Source of the DNA: CAWIJJ01 sp963836405
GTDB lineage: Bacteria > Acidobacteriota > Terriglobia > Bryobacterales > Bryobacteraceae
DNA: 64,000 nt
Direction of reading: 5' to 3'
NCBI GenBank assembly: GCA_963836405.1
Contig: CAWIJL010000004.1
Span: 62,001 to 126,000 of the forward strand
Position 1 is the first letter of the stretch. The number at the start of each line of letters is the position of its first letter. This document shows, one piece after another, positions 19,188 to 27,641 of this stretch. The translations under genes and the position numbers were made by a program. Below the pieces are notes generated by a model. The model did not search any database. It was not told the DNA's origin and was given only the letters and a program-made list of their open reading frames with translations.

Positions 19188-20612
19188 GTGAACCGCTGGA
19201 AACATGGCGCCCTCTCGCGCGCCGCCGCCGTGGCTCGCAACCATAAGATGCTCCTGCGCATCGGCGTCTTCCTGACCATCGCAGCCGTCGCCCTGATCGA
19301 TCGTGCCTTGACCGTGAACGTCGGGCTCGGATTCCTGTATTTGATAGCCATCGTGGTTTGCGCCTTTGCCCTGAGCCGGTTCGAGATCGTCATCATGGCC
19401 CTCGGCTGCGCCGTTCTCCGCGAGCACTATTCGCCGTTCGCCTGGCAGCAGGGCTGGATGTGGCGCCTGGAATCGGTGGCGTTCACCTTCGGCGTGACCG
19501 GCCTGCTGGTCTGGGAAATCGAACAGCGGTGGAGGGCCTCCGAGGAGTTCGCCCGCAATCTCGCCCATGAATCCGAATTGCGGCGGGAAGCCGAACGCCA
19601 GACCCGCAATGTTCTGGAGACCAGCCCGCTCGCCATCCTGGCCGTCGAATCCGCCGGCCAAATACTTCTCGCCAACGAGAGCGCCCGCGAGTTGTTCGGT
19701 TCCGAGGAGGGCTTGGCCGGCAAAGATGTCACCGCGTTTCTGCCCGATGTGAGCGCCCTCTTCGATCCGGCCGCCTGGGACGGCAGCCGCACCATGATCG
19801 AGACGAGCGGCATGCGAGGAGGCGGGCAATCCTTCCTCGCACAGGTCTGGTGCTCCGCCACGAAAACGGCCGCCGGCTCTCCGCACTATACCCTGGTCGT
19901 TTGGGACGCTACCGACAGCATGCGCGACCGCGAAGAGGCCGGCCTCGAAAGTTTCCTCGCTGCCTCGCGCATTGTGGTCGGAGCCGTTTCCCACGAGATT
20001 CGCAATCTGTCCGCTGCCGCTTCCGTGGCCCTCGCCAACCTCGGCAAAGATCCCGGCGTCGGGCGCCAACAGGACTACCAGGCACTGGTGTCGCTCATCC
20101 AGGGGCTCGAGGCCATGGCGAAGTCCGGGCTGCGCACCCCCAATCGCACCTCCACTTCCGCCTCAGACCTGGCGGGCACCCTTGAAGAACTCAGGATCGT
20201 CATCGAACCGCTCGCGGGCGACGCCGGCATTGCACTCGAGTGGCGGATCGCACCCAGCCTCCCCCGTGTGCGCGGCGACCGCGTCGGTCTCCTGCGCGTC
20301 TTCCTGAACCTCACCAAAAACAGTATCGAGGCCATGTCCAGTTACGATGGCCCGCGCATCCTGCGCATCGAGGCGGTCGCCCCGGCCGCCGGTGTCACAG
20401 TCGATATCGTCGACACCGGCCCTGGCGTGAGCGACCCCGATGCGCTCTTCCGCCCCTTCCAGGAAGGAGCCACCAACAGCGGCCTCGGCCTCTACGTATC
20501 GCGCGCCACCGTTCGTTCATTCGGCGGGGAGCTCGTTTGCGGAAACGCTCCCCAGGGCGCGTGGTTTCAGGTGAAACTTTTAAGCATGGAAGAGAGAAGG
20601 GCCATTGCCTGA
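19188..20612 (+). CDS. Membrane sensor histidine kinase with PAS domain
   Basis: A 474-residue kinase. Three hydrophobic helices (residues about 24-110) are followed by a PAS domain ('ILAVESAGQILLANESAREL'), a dimerisation H-box with His269 in 'SHEIRNL', and a HATPase_c domain with an N-box ('NLTKNSIEAM'), G1 ('DIVDTGPGVSD') and G2 ('NSGLGLYVSRA'). It should autophosphorylate in response to a membrane or PAS signal and phosphorylate the response regulator encoded next. The start GTG lies about 8 bases after a TATACT-like stretch (AATACT), so the transcript may be leaderless. Its last 8 bases overlap the regulator's TTG start. Confidence 0.9.
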   Translation: MNRWKHGALSRAAAVARNHKMLLRIGVFLTIAAVALIDRALTVNVGLGFLYLIAIVVCAFALSRFEIVIMALGCAVLREHYSPFAWQQGWMWRLESVAFTFGVTGLLVWEIEQRWRASEEFARNLAHESELRREAERQTRNVLETSPLAILAVESAGQILLANESARELFGSEEGLAGKDVTAFLPDVSALFDPAAWDGSRTMIETSGMRGGGQSFLAQVWCSATKTAAGSPHYTLVVWDATDSMRDREEAGLESFLAASRIVVGAVSHEIRNLSAAASVALANLGKDPGVGRQQDYQALVSLIQGLEAMAKSGLRTPNRTSTSASDLAGTLEELRIVIEPLAGDAGIALEWRIAPSLPRVRGDRVGLLRVFLNLTKNSIEAMSSYDGPRILRIEAVAPAAGVTVDIVDTGPGVSDPDALFRPFQEGATNSGLGLYVSRATVRSFGGELVCGNAPQGAWFQVKLLSMEERRAIA

Positions 20613-21240
20613 AAACCAGACCAGGCTGCTGATTATCGACGACCACGCCGTCTTCCGCGACTGCCTGGCTCGAGGCCTCGAAGAAACCGGCGAGTTCGCC
20701 GTCGCCGCCACCGCCGGGTCCGTCGCGGACGCGCTCGCCGCCCTCTCTCGCGGCGGCGTGGACGTCGTGCTCCTCGACTACGACCTCGGCGTCGAGCGCG
20801 GAACCGAACTGCTCGGTCAGATCCGCCAAAAATATCCCGGACTTCGCGTGCTCGTCCTCACCGCCTGGGTCGAAGAAGCCGAGATTCGGCACCTGGTCAG
20901 CCTCGGCGTCAACGGCGTCATCCTCAAGAAGCACGACCTCGCCACCCTCAGCGAGGCCGTGCGCAGCGTTGCTGCCTCCCGTACCTGGTTCGATGAGCAG
21001 TGCGTGCCGCTGCTCTTTGCCTCGCCCGAGTCCATCCGCGACAGCAGCTTCACCGACCGCGAGCGCCGCATCCTGCGGATGGTGGTCAACGGGCTGACGA
21101 ATAAACAGATCGCCCTGGACCTTCAAATCTCGGAAAGCTCCGTGAAGCTGAGCCTCCAGAAGCTGTTCGACCGCCTGGGGGTCCGCTCGCGCGGCCAACT
21201 CGTCCGCGAGGCGCTCGAAAAGTTCAAGGGCCAATACTGA
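20605..21240 (+). CDS. NarL/FixJ-type response regulator
   Basis: A 211-residue two-domain regulator. The receiver has the acidic pair in 'LLIIDDHAVF', phosphoacceptor Asp58 in 'VVLLDYDLG' and the conserved Lys in 'VILKKHD'. A LuxR-type helix-turn-helix follows ('LTNKQIALDLQISESSVKLS', ending 'KLFDRLGVRSR'). It is the evident partner of the upstream kinase: the TTG start lies inside the kinase gene with an AGAGAGAAGGG ribosome site. DNA targets are unknown. Confidence 0.92.
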   Translation: MPENQTRLLIIDDHAVFRDCLARGLEETGEFAVAATAGSVADALAALSRGGVDVVLLDYDLGVERGTELLGQIRQKYPGLRVLVLTAWVEEAEIRHLVSLGVNGVILKKHDLATLSEAVRSVAASRTWFDEQCVPLLFASPESIRDSSFTDRERRILRMVVNGLTNKQIALDLQISESSVKLSLQKLFDRLGVRSRGQLVREALEKFKGQY

Positions 21241-21478
21241 TACGCTTTCGCCGGCGCATACCCCGCCAACCGCGCCGCCAACCTCGATCCCATCGTCTCA
21301 GCCTCGCCCAGATGATCTGCGTGGCAGTATTCGCCGAATCCCCCCCAATCGACGTGGCGTTGCACAGGATGATGAAAGTGCCACCGGTTTGGGCGTACCT
21401 GCTCCCCGCCGTTCCCCTGGTTGCCGGCGGGTCTCCGTCAGCCAACGGAAACTCGGCAGCCGAAGCCTGACCCCGGAA

Positions 21479-24004
21479 TCACTCCTCCCGCAGCGCCGTC
21501 CAGGGATCGATGCGGGCGGCGCGCCGAGCCGGTCCGATGCCCGCCGCCAGCGCCGCTGCCAGCAGGATCAGGCCCGCCGCCGAGAACACCAGCGGATCCC
21601 GCGCCTTCAGGCCGAACAGGAAAGATTCGAGCAGCCGCGACGAGATCCACGCCGCCGACAGTCCCGCTCCGAGCCCGAGCGCGGTCATCACCCAGACATC
21701 GCGAAGTACCAGACCCACAATGCGCCCGCGCTGCCCGCCCAGCGCCATGCGGATTCCGATCTCCCCGGTGCGCCGCGCCACCGTGTACGCCATGGAGCCA
21801 TAGAGCCCCACGCAGGCGATCGCCATCGCCAGCAGGGCGAAGCCCGAACAGAGGGTGGCGAACGTGCGCTCCCCGGAAATGGCCTGCTCGATCTGCAACT
21901 GTTGCGTGCTGATCTCCCCCACCGGCACACGCGCATCCGCCTGCGCCACCTCCCGGCGAACGGCCGCCGCCAGAGCCAGCGGATCGCCCGCCGCGCGAAT
22001 CTCGAAATTCAAGCCTCCGAGCGATTCCGGGGCGCTGCCATACGGAAGATACACCAGCACCGGAATCTCGCCCTTGAGCGACTGATAGCGCGCCGGCCGG
22101 GCCACGCCCACAATCTCCAGGTCTTTCTGGCTGCCCAAGCCAAACCGCCGCCCCAGCGGACTCTGGCCGGGGAAATACTTCTTCGCGAACGCTTCGTTGA
22201 CAATCGCCGTCCTGGCTCCGGCGTTGTTGTCCCGCTCTGTGAAGTCGCGGCCCAGGAGCAACGGAATCTGCATGGCCGAAAAGAAGCCCGGACCCGTACG
22301 CAGGAAGGCGCTGCTTGCATCCCGGCCGGAATAGCCCGGCACCGCCAGGCTGGTGCTCGACATGGACCCCGTCGCCAGCACCATATCCGATGCGGTCACT
22401 GCCCGAACTCCGGGGATGGCGGCGAAGCGCCCGCGCAAACCGTCGTAGAACCGCGCCAGCGATTCGTCCCGATAGCCCATCTGCCGCGCGTTCAAACTCA
22501 CTACCAGCAGTTTTTCCGAATTGAAGCCGAGTTCCACCGAGTGCAGGTTCGCGAGCGTCCTGCCGAACAGCCCGGCCGCCACCACCAGCAAAACCGAAAT
22601 CGCGATCTGCGAAGCCACAAGAAGTTGCGGCAGCGAAGGCAGCCGGCGGGAACGGCGGGCGCTGAAATCTCCGGCCCGCATCTGCTTGATGGCGGAGCTG
22701 AGGTCCAGGCGGGTGGACTGCAATGCCGGCGCCAGCCCGAACAGAAGCCCGGTGGCCACCGAGAGCCCCACCGTCACCGCCAGCACGTTCCAGTTCAACC
22801 CGGCCCCCAGCGGGACATCCGGCCGGCCGTTCGAAATCATCAGCGTCAGCCCCCGGATCCCCCACCACGCGAACAGCACTCCGAGAATGCCGCCCGCCGC
22901 CGAGAGCGCCACACTTTCCGTCAGCAGTTGGCGAATCACGCGCCACCGTCCGGCGCCCAGGCTGAGCCGCAGCGCAATCTCCCTCCGCCGCGACGCCGCC
23001 CGCGCCAGCAGCAGGTTGGCCACGTTGGCGCAGGCGATCGCCAGCAGGAACCCCACCATGGTCATCAGCACCAGAAGCGGGCGGGAGTACCGCCGGCGCA
23101 GATTACCGAGACCGCCGGCGCCGTCCTGAAGGATCAGCGCCGGCAGGTCGGCACGTTCCGCCGCTGTCGTGGCCGTGGGCTCCACAAACCCGCGGAACGC
23201 CGCCGCCAGTTCCGCCTGCGCCCGCTCGCGAGCCACGCCCGGACGCAGCCGCCCCATAATTTCTATCCAGTAGGAATTCGCATCTGTGTACCGCCCGGCA
23301 AAACGGGTCGGATTCGTGGCCAGCAGCCCGGCACTGCGCAGCGGCAGGTAGAGGTCGCGCGAACTACCCGGACTGATCCCGTGAAAGTCCGCCGGTGCGA
23401 CGCCGGCAACCGTGAACGGCTCGCTGTTGATCCGCAAAGTCTTGCCGACAGCAGATGCCGTATCTCCGAAACGGCGCCGCGCGTAACCTTCGCTGAGCAC
23501 CACCACGGCAGCCGCATCGTCGTTGCCGTCGAGCAGGCGCCCCGCCGCCGGGCTCAGCCCAAGGGTGCGGAAGAAATCGCCGCTGACGTACAGCGACTCC
23601 GCCAGGTCCGCGGTGCCCTCGCCCAGCACATTGAGCTTGCCTCCGTTATTGAATGCGAACACGCCGCTCAAGACGCCCTTCGTTTCCTTCAGCCGCTCCC
23701 AGGCTGGGAACGGAAAATTGCCGCTGGTGAACCCGGTGTTCGGGTCGCGGTAATTGTTTCCGTTGAAGCTGTGCGACACTTTGGGGAAATCCTTGGAGTG
23801 CCAGGCGAACAACACCAGCGACTGCGGCTCTGCCACCGGCAGCGAGCGCATCAAAATCGCTTCCATGAAGCTGTAGATCGCCGTGTTGGCGCCGATGCCG
23901 AGCGCCAATGAAAGTACCGCCATTCCGGTGAACACCGGACTCGCGGCCATCGTGCGAGCGGCGTAGCGGATGTCCTGCCACAATTGGCTCGAAAAGGTGC
24001 GCAT
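21479..24004 (-). CDS. Acidobacterial duplicated orphan permease (ADOP, MacB/FtsX-like)
   Basis: An 841-residue integral membrane protein with two FtsX/MacB halves. Each half has one N-terminal helix, a periplasmic MacB_PCD-like domain and three C-terminal helices. The first half starts 'LWQDIRYAARTMAASPVFT', the signature lead-in of acidobacterial ADOP proteins, and contains 'LGIGANTAIYSF'. The second has 'RTGEIGIRMALGGQRGRIV'. No ATP-binding subunit is adjacent, hence orphan. ATG 24004 has an AGGAG-containing ribosome site upstream. Many ADOP genes are next to a PadR gene; this one is not. The function is unknown and may be export or envelope remodelling. Confidence 0.9.
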   Translation of the reverse strand: MRTFSSQLWQDIRYAARTMAASPVFTGMAVLSLALGIGANTAIYSFMEAILMRSLPVAEPQSLVLFAWHSKDFPKVSHSFNGNNYRDPNTGFTSGNFPFPAWERLKETKGVLSGVFAFNNGGKLNVLGEGTADLAESLYVSGDFFRTLGLSPAAGRLLDGNDDAAAVVVLSEGYARRRFGDTASAVGKTLRINSEPFTVAGVAPADFHGISPGSSRDLYLPLRSAGLLATNPTRFAGRYTDANSYWIEIMGRLRPGVARERAQAELAAAFRGFVEPTATTAAERADLPALILQDGAGGLGNLRRRYSRPLLVLMTMVGFLLAIACANVANLLLARAASRRREIALRLSLGAGRWRVIRQLLTESVALSAAGGILGVLFAWWGIRGLTLMISNGRPDVPLGAGLNWNVLAVTVGLSVATGLLFGLAPALQSTRLDLSSAIKQMRAGDFSARRSRRLPSLPQLLVASQIAISVLLVVAAGLFGRTLANLHSVELGFNSEKLLVVSLNARQMGYRDESLARFYDGLRGRFAAIPGVRAVTASDMVLATGSMSSTSLAVPGYSGRDASSAFLRTGPGFFSAMQIPLLLGRDFTERDNNAGARTAIVNEAFAKKYFPGQSPLGRRFGLGSQKDLEIVGVARPARYQSLKGEIPVLVYLPYGSAPESLGGLNFEIRAAGDPLALAAAVRREVAQADARVPVGEISTQQLQIEQAISGERTFATLCSGFALLAMAIACVGLYGSMAYTVARRTGEIGIRMALGGQRGRIVGLVLRDVWVMTALGLGAGLSAAWISSRLLESFLFGLKARDPLVFSAAGLILLAAALAAGIGPARRAARIDPWTALREE

Positions 24005-24077
24005 GGTTCTCCTGCTCCCCCTTAGACGCCGGTGTTGCCCCGATCGTTGGCTGAATATCTGGTAGCATTTGGGTTTC

Positions 24078-25499
24078 ATGCGACTCAACGAAGATTGGCT
24101 ATCGGTCTGGCTGGGGCTGCTCATCTTTGTGCTCTCGCTCGGCCTGCTGGCGGGCAGCGACGTGCTCGGCTGGGCCGTAAGCACCTCCGTCTGGACCGAC
24201 CTTTCCAAAGCCCTGGGACCGGTATCGAAGGCTTGGGCTGGCGCCCCCGGATGGGTCTATCTTCTGGCTACCATCGCTTTCCTCACCGTGATCCTGGCCG
24301 CCGGGATGCGCCTGCTCGGCGTTCGGCCAAGCCGCTTCATCCCGCCGTTTCTTGTGGTCGCCGCGCTCAGCTACCTGTCCTGGATCGTCGGCAGCGTGGC
24401 CTGGGTGGCCGCGACCCCCGATAAGCGCCAGGCACTCGGAGTCGGCTGGTCGATGAACCTCACCGCCGAAGCGGGCTTCATCGTGGCCCTGCTCGCCGGC
24501 CTTGCCATCGGAAATTTCTTTCCACGCACGGCGACGGCGCTCAAAGAGGCGGTCCGGCCCGAGTTGTACATCAAGACCGGCATCGTCATCCTGGGCGGAT
24601 TCCTCGGCATCACGGCCACCGAGCAGCTCGGCCTGGCCACTTCGGTGATGTTTCGCGGTCTGTGCGCCATCGTCGAAGCCTACCTGATCTACTGGGCCCT
24701 CGTGTACTGGGTGGCGCGCCGCTATTTCGGCTTCAGCCGCGAGTGGGCCGCGCCGCTGGCCTCGGGCATTTCCATTTGCGGCGTTTCGGCTGCCATCGCC
24801 ACCGGCTCGGCCATCCGCGCCCGGCCGATCGTGCCGGTAATGGTCTCGTCGCTGGTTGTTATCTTTGCCGTGATGGAACTCCTGCTGTTGCCATTTCTCG
24901 CCCAGACCTTCCTCTGGCGTGAACCGATGGTCGCGGGCGCCTGGATGGGCCTCGCCGTGAAGACTGACGGAGCCGCCGTGGCCAGCGGTGCCATCGCCGA
25001 ATCCCTGATCCGCGCTCGTGCGGCGGCAGAGGGAATCACCTACCAGCCCGGCTGGATCGTCGGCGCCACCACCACCGTGAAGGTCTTCATCGATGTCTTT
25101 ATCGGCGTCTGGTCGTTCGTCCTCGCCTGGATCTGGTCCACCAAAATCGAGCCCGGCAGAGACAAGGCCGGTCCCGGACACATCTGGGAACGGTTCCCAA
25201 AATTCGTCCTCGGCTACCTCGCCACCTTCGGCTTTGTGATGGCCATCGGGCTGGTGTTCCCGGCGCTCGTGCCCAAAGCCAAGGCGGCGGTGGGAGAGGC
25301 GAATGTTTTCCGCGGCATCTTCTTCGTCATGACGTTCTTCACCATCGGCGTCATGTCGAACTTCCGCAAATTGTGGGAGGCCGGCATTGCGCGGCTCGCC
25401 GCCGTGTACCTGCTGTGCCTGTTCGGATTCGTAATCTGGGTGGGGCTGGCGATCTCGTGGTTGTTCTTTGCGGGCGTCCGGCCGCCGTCGGGGAGTTAA
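24078..25499 (+). CDS. YeiH/YadS-type putative sulfate-exporter-family membrane protein
   Basis: A 473-residue polytopic protein with about 11-12 helices matching the conserved hypothetical UPF0324/YeiH family (putative sulfate exporter). 'AGFIVALLAGLAIGN', 'GIVILGGFLGI', 'SICGVSAAIATGSA' and 'MTFFTIGVMSNFRKL' are family-like segments. It is longer than E. coli YeiH (about 350), mainly from an N-terminal extension with extra helices. The substrate is not established experimentally for most members. ATG 24078 follows a TTG in the same frame and lacks a clear ribosome site. A 47-residue membrane protein follows after 2 bases, so the two are surely co-expressed. Confidence 0.8.
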   Translation: MRLNEDWLSVWLGLLIFVLSLGLLAGSDVLGWAVSTSVWTDLSKALGPVSKAWAGAPGWVYLLATIAFLTVILAAGMRLLGVRPSRFIPPFLVVAALSYLSWIVGSVAWVAATPDKRQALGVGWSMNLTAEAGFIVALLAGLAIGNFFPRTATALKEAVRPELYIKTGIVILGGFLGITATEQLGLATSVMFRGLCAIVEAYLIYWALVYWVARRYFGFSREWAAPLASGISICGVSAAIATGSAIRARPIVPVMVSSLVVIFAVMELLLLPFLAQTFLWREPMVAGAWMGLAVKTDGAAVASGAIAESLIRARAAAEGITYQPGWIVGATTTVKVFIDVFIGVWSFVLAWIWSTKIEPGRDKAGPGHIWERFPKFVLGYLATFGFVMAIGLVFPALVPKAKAAVGEANVFRGIFFVMTFFTIGVMSNFRKLWEAGIARLAAVYLLCLFGFVIWVGLAISWLFFAGVRPPSGS

Positions 25500-25501
25500 C
25501 C

Positions 25502-25645
25502 ATGGAAGAGCCGAAGATTTCCGAAGAACTCAGCCGGATGGAGCACGAGCCGATCCTGCCCATCGAGCGCAAGCTGGTGGCCTGGAGCGTCATCATCGGC
25601 GTTGTGCTGCTGGCGGTGCTCGTCCTCGTCAGCCGCTCTTTGTGA
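25502..25645 (+). CDS. 47-residue single-helix membrane protein coupled to the YeiH-type transporter
   Basis: The ATG lies two bases after the transporter stop and the frame runs 47 codons. An acidic N-terminus ('MEEPKISEELSRMEHEP') is followed by one membrane helix ('LVAWSVIIGVVLLAVLVLVS') and a two-residue tail. The predicted topology places the acidic end in the cytoplasm. It could be a small accessory subunit stabilising or regulating the transporter, which is inference from spacing. Its stop overlaps the next start (GTGA). Small size and lack of homology recognition limit certainty. Confidence 0.65.
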   Translation: MEEPKISEELSRMEHEPILPIERKLVAWSVIIGVVLLAVLVLVSRSL

Positions 25646-26880
25646 GAACCCGCGCGGCCGCCGCGTTCGTGCTGGCCGCCTTGTGCGTTCTCGCCTATGC
25701 GCCGTCCACCGGCATACCGCTGATTGAAGACGACTACCCGAACCTCGCCGAGGCCCAACAATTCGGCCCGCCCGCCGGATTCCCCGCCCTGCTGGCCAGT
25801 CCGATCGCCCGCATGCGCGCCACCAGCTACTGGACCATGTACGCGCTCTTCCGCCGCTTCCGGCTCTGGGCTCCCGGATACCACTGGTTCAGCATCCTGC
25901 TTCACATCCTGAATGTCTGGCTGGTCTACGCCATCGGCCTCGCCTGGCCTCGCATGCGAGCCGCCGCGCCCTGGGCCGCCGGCTTCTTCGCCATCCACGA
26001 GGGGCACCAGGAAGCCGTCATGTGGTTCTCCGCAATCAACGAGCTGTGGATGTTCTTCTTTGGCGCCGCGGCCCTGCTGTGCTGGCTGAAAGCGCGCCGC
26101 CGCCCGCGCCCCCTTCTCCATCTCTGCGGTCTCGCCGTGTTCGCTCTGGCGCTAATTTCGAAGGAATCGGCCGTAATCTGGGTGCCGCTGCTGCTGCTCA
26201 CGGTCCCGCGCCGCACCTGGCTCGCCGCCCTGCCCTATGCCGCCCTCGCCGCGCTCGCCGCCGCCGCCATCTTCTTCAGCCGCTCCAACTCGTTCCGCTT
26301 CTCCGATGGCAGCTTCTCCCTGCACGCGCCGTTCTGGATCACCTGGCCGCGCAGTCTGGCCCGGCTCGTCTGGTTCTGGGGTGTTCCGGCCGCGGCTGTG
26401 GTCTGGTATTCGCGCGATGCGCAGATGCGCCGTTCGGCCCTTCGCGCCGCGGCCTGGATGGCGGCCGCCCTGGTTCCATATATCTTCCTCACGTACTCGA
26501 CGGCCATTCCCAGCCGGCAAACCTACGTGGCAAGCACCGGACTCGCCTGGCTGGTGGGCCTCGCTCTCGCCTACGGCTGGCAGCACCACCGGCGTTGGGC
26601 GGCGGCGGCCGTCCTCCTCATCCTGCTGCACAACCTGGACATCCTTTGGATCCGCAAGCGGGCGCAGTTCCTGGCACGGGCCGCGCCCACCGAGCAGTTA
26701 TTGGCCCTGGCCCGCCGCACCCCCGGCCCAATTTGGGTGCAGTGCTTTCCCCGTAACGACTACATCGCCCGCGAAGCGCTGCATATCGGCGCCGGCCGCG
26801 ATCAAGCGCTCGACATCTTTAGCGAAGCGCAGGCGCGCGAGCGTCAACCCGCAGCCGTCTTCTGCTACCAGTCGAAATAG
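25642..26880 (+). CDS. Polytopic GT-C-like membrane protein, possible glycosyltransferase
   Basis: A 412-residue protein with about 9-10 helices. The first periplasmic loop has 'PLIEDDYPNLAEA', an acidic ExD/DD motif at the position used by GT-C glycosyltransferases, and a later loop has 'AIHEGHQEAVMWFSAINE'. A short soluble C-terminus follows. GT-C enzymes move sugars from lipid-linked donors on the outer face of the membrane; donor and acceptor are unknown. The start is GTG 25642, overlapping the stop of the 47-residue gene by four bases. An upstream in-frame extension is out-of-frame translation of that gene. Confidence 0.6.
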   Translation: MRTRAAAAFVLAALCVLAYAPSTGIPLIEDDYPNLAEAQQFGPPAGFPALLASPIARMRATSYWTMYALFRRFRLWAPGYHWFSILLHILNVWLVYAIGLAWPRMRAAAPWAAGFFAIHEGHQEAVMWFSAINELWMFFFGAAALLCWLKARRRPRPLLHLCGLAVFALALISKESAVIWVPLLLLTVPRRTWLAALPYAALAALAAAAIFFSRSNSFRFSDGSFSLHAPFWITWPRSLARLVWFWGVPAAAVVWYSRDAQMRRSALRAAAWMAAALVPYIFLTYSTAIPSRQTYVASTGLAWLVGLALAYGWQHHRRWAAAAVLLILLHNLDILWIRKRAQFLARAAPTEQLLALARRTPGPIWVQCFPRNDYIAREALHIGAGRDQALDIFSEAQARERQPAAVFCYQSK

Positions 26881-26889
26881 CGGCCCGCG

Positions 26890-27639
26890 TCAGGCCGCCG
26901 TCCACCCGCCGTCGATCGTGACCACCGACCCGGTGGCGAACTCCGCCTCCGCCGAGCACAGGTACAGCGCGAGATTCGCGATTTCGTCCGGCCTTCCCAG
27001 CCGCCCGATCGGCTGCCTTGCATTCAGCTCCGCCCGGACCTTTTCCTTCTCGTGCTTGTGGTAACGCTCGAGGTACGCCTCCACAAACGGCGTATCCACG
27101 GTCCCCGGACAGATGCAGTTCACACGCAGCCGCCCGGCGTATTCGATTGCCAACTGCCGTGTCATCGCCACCACCGCGCCCTTGGTGGCGCAATACGCAA
27201 AGCGCCGCTTCACCGCCACCAGCCCCGCCACTGACCCGATATTGACAATCGAACCCTTCGCCTCCAGCAGCCGCGGCATCGCGGCGCGCGTCACCAGGTA
27301 AGTGCCTTCCACGTTGACCCGCATCAGGCGTTCGAAGTCGGCCCGCTCGGTTTCTTCGATGCTGCCCACCAGACCTATTCCGGCGTTGTTCACCAGGATG
27401 TCCAGCCGTTCCAGCCCACCCAGGGCTGCGTTCACTGCCGCTTCGTCGGTAATATCGAGCCCCAGCGCCGAAGCTCCTTCGAGTTCGCGCGCCAGTTTCT
27501 GCGCGCCCGCGGCGTCCAGGTCCGCAATGGTCACCAGCGCGCCGGCGCCGGCCAGTGCCCGGCAGGTGGCCTCGCCGATGCCGCTCGCGCCGCCCGTCAC
27601 CAGCGCCCGTTTTCCGTCCAGTCGAAAAGGTGCAGTCAT
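26890..27639 (-). CDS. SDR-family oxidoreductase
   Basis: A 249-residue classical SDR with TGGASGIG, NNAG, the catalytic set Ser ('NIGSVAGL'), Tyr-x3-Lys ('YCATK') and 'CPGTVDTPF'. 'LDGKRALVTGG' and 'ATGSVVTIDGG' frame the domain. It resembles 2-keto-3-deoxy-L-fuconate or sugar dehydrogenases of the SDR family. It is the last gene of a DUF1080-GH2-SDR unit (2-base gap to the GH2 gene), so oxidation of a sugar released by the hydrolases is a reasonable but unproven role. Confidence 0.88.
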   Translation of the reverse strand: MTAPFRLDGKRALVTGGASGIGEATCRALAGAGALVTIADLDAAGAQKLARELEGASALGLDITDEAAVNAALGGLERLDILVNNAGIGLVGSIEETERADFERLMRVNVEGTYLVTRAAMPRLLEAKGSIVNIGSVAGLVAVKRRFAYCATKGAVVAMTRQLAIEYAGRLRVNCICPGTVDTPFVEAYLERYHKHEKEKVRAELNARQPIGRLGRPDEIANLALYLCSAEAEFATGSVVTIDGGWTAA

Positions 27640-27641
27640 AG

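Noticed and set aside
21241..21478. Short frames between the response regulator and ADOP genes, including a 33-codon plus-strand frame
   Set aside because: No ribosome site with proper spacing and no paralogue or motif support.
21389..23911. 840-codon open frame on the plus strand opposite the ADOP permease
   Set aside because: It is the antisense of a clear membrane protein, is Arg/Pro/Gln-rich without any domain, and arises from GC-rich codon structure.
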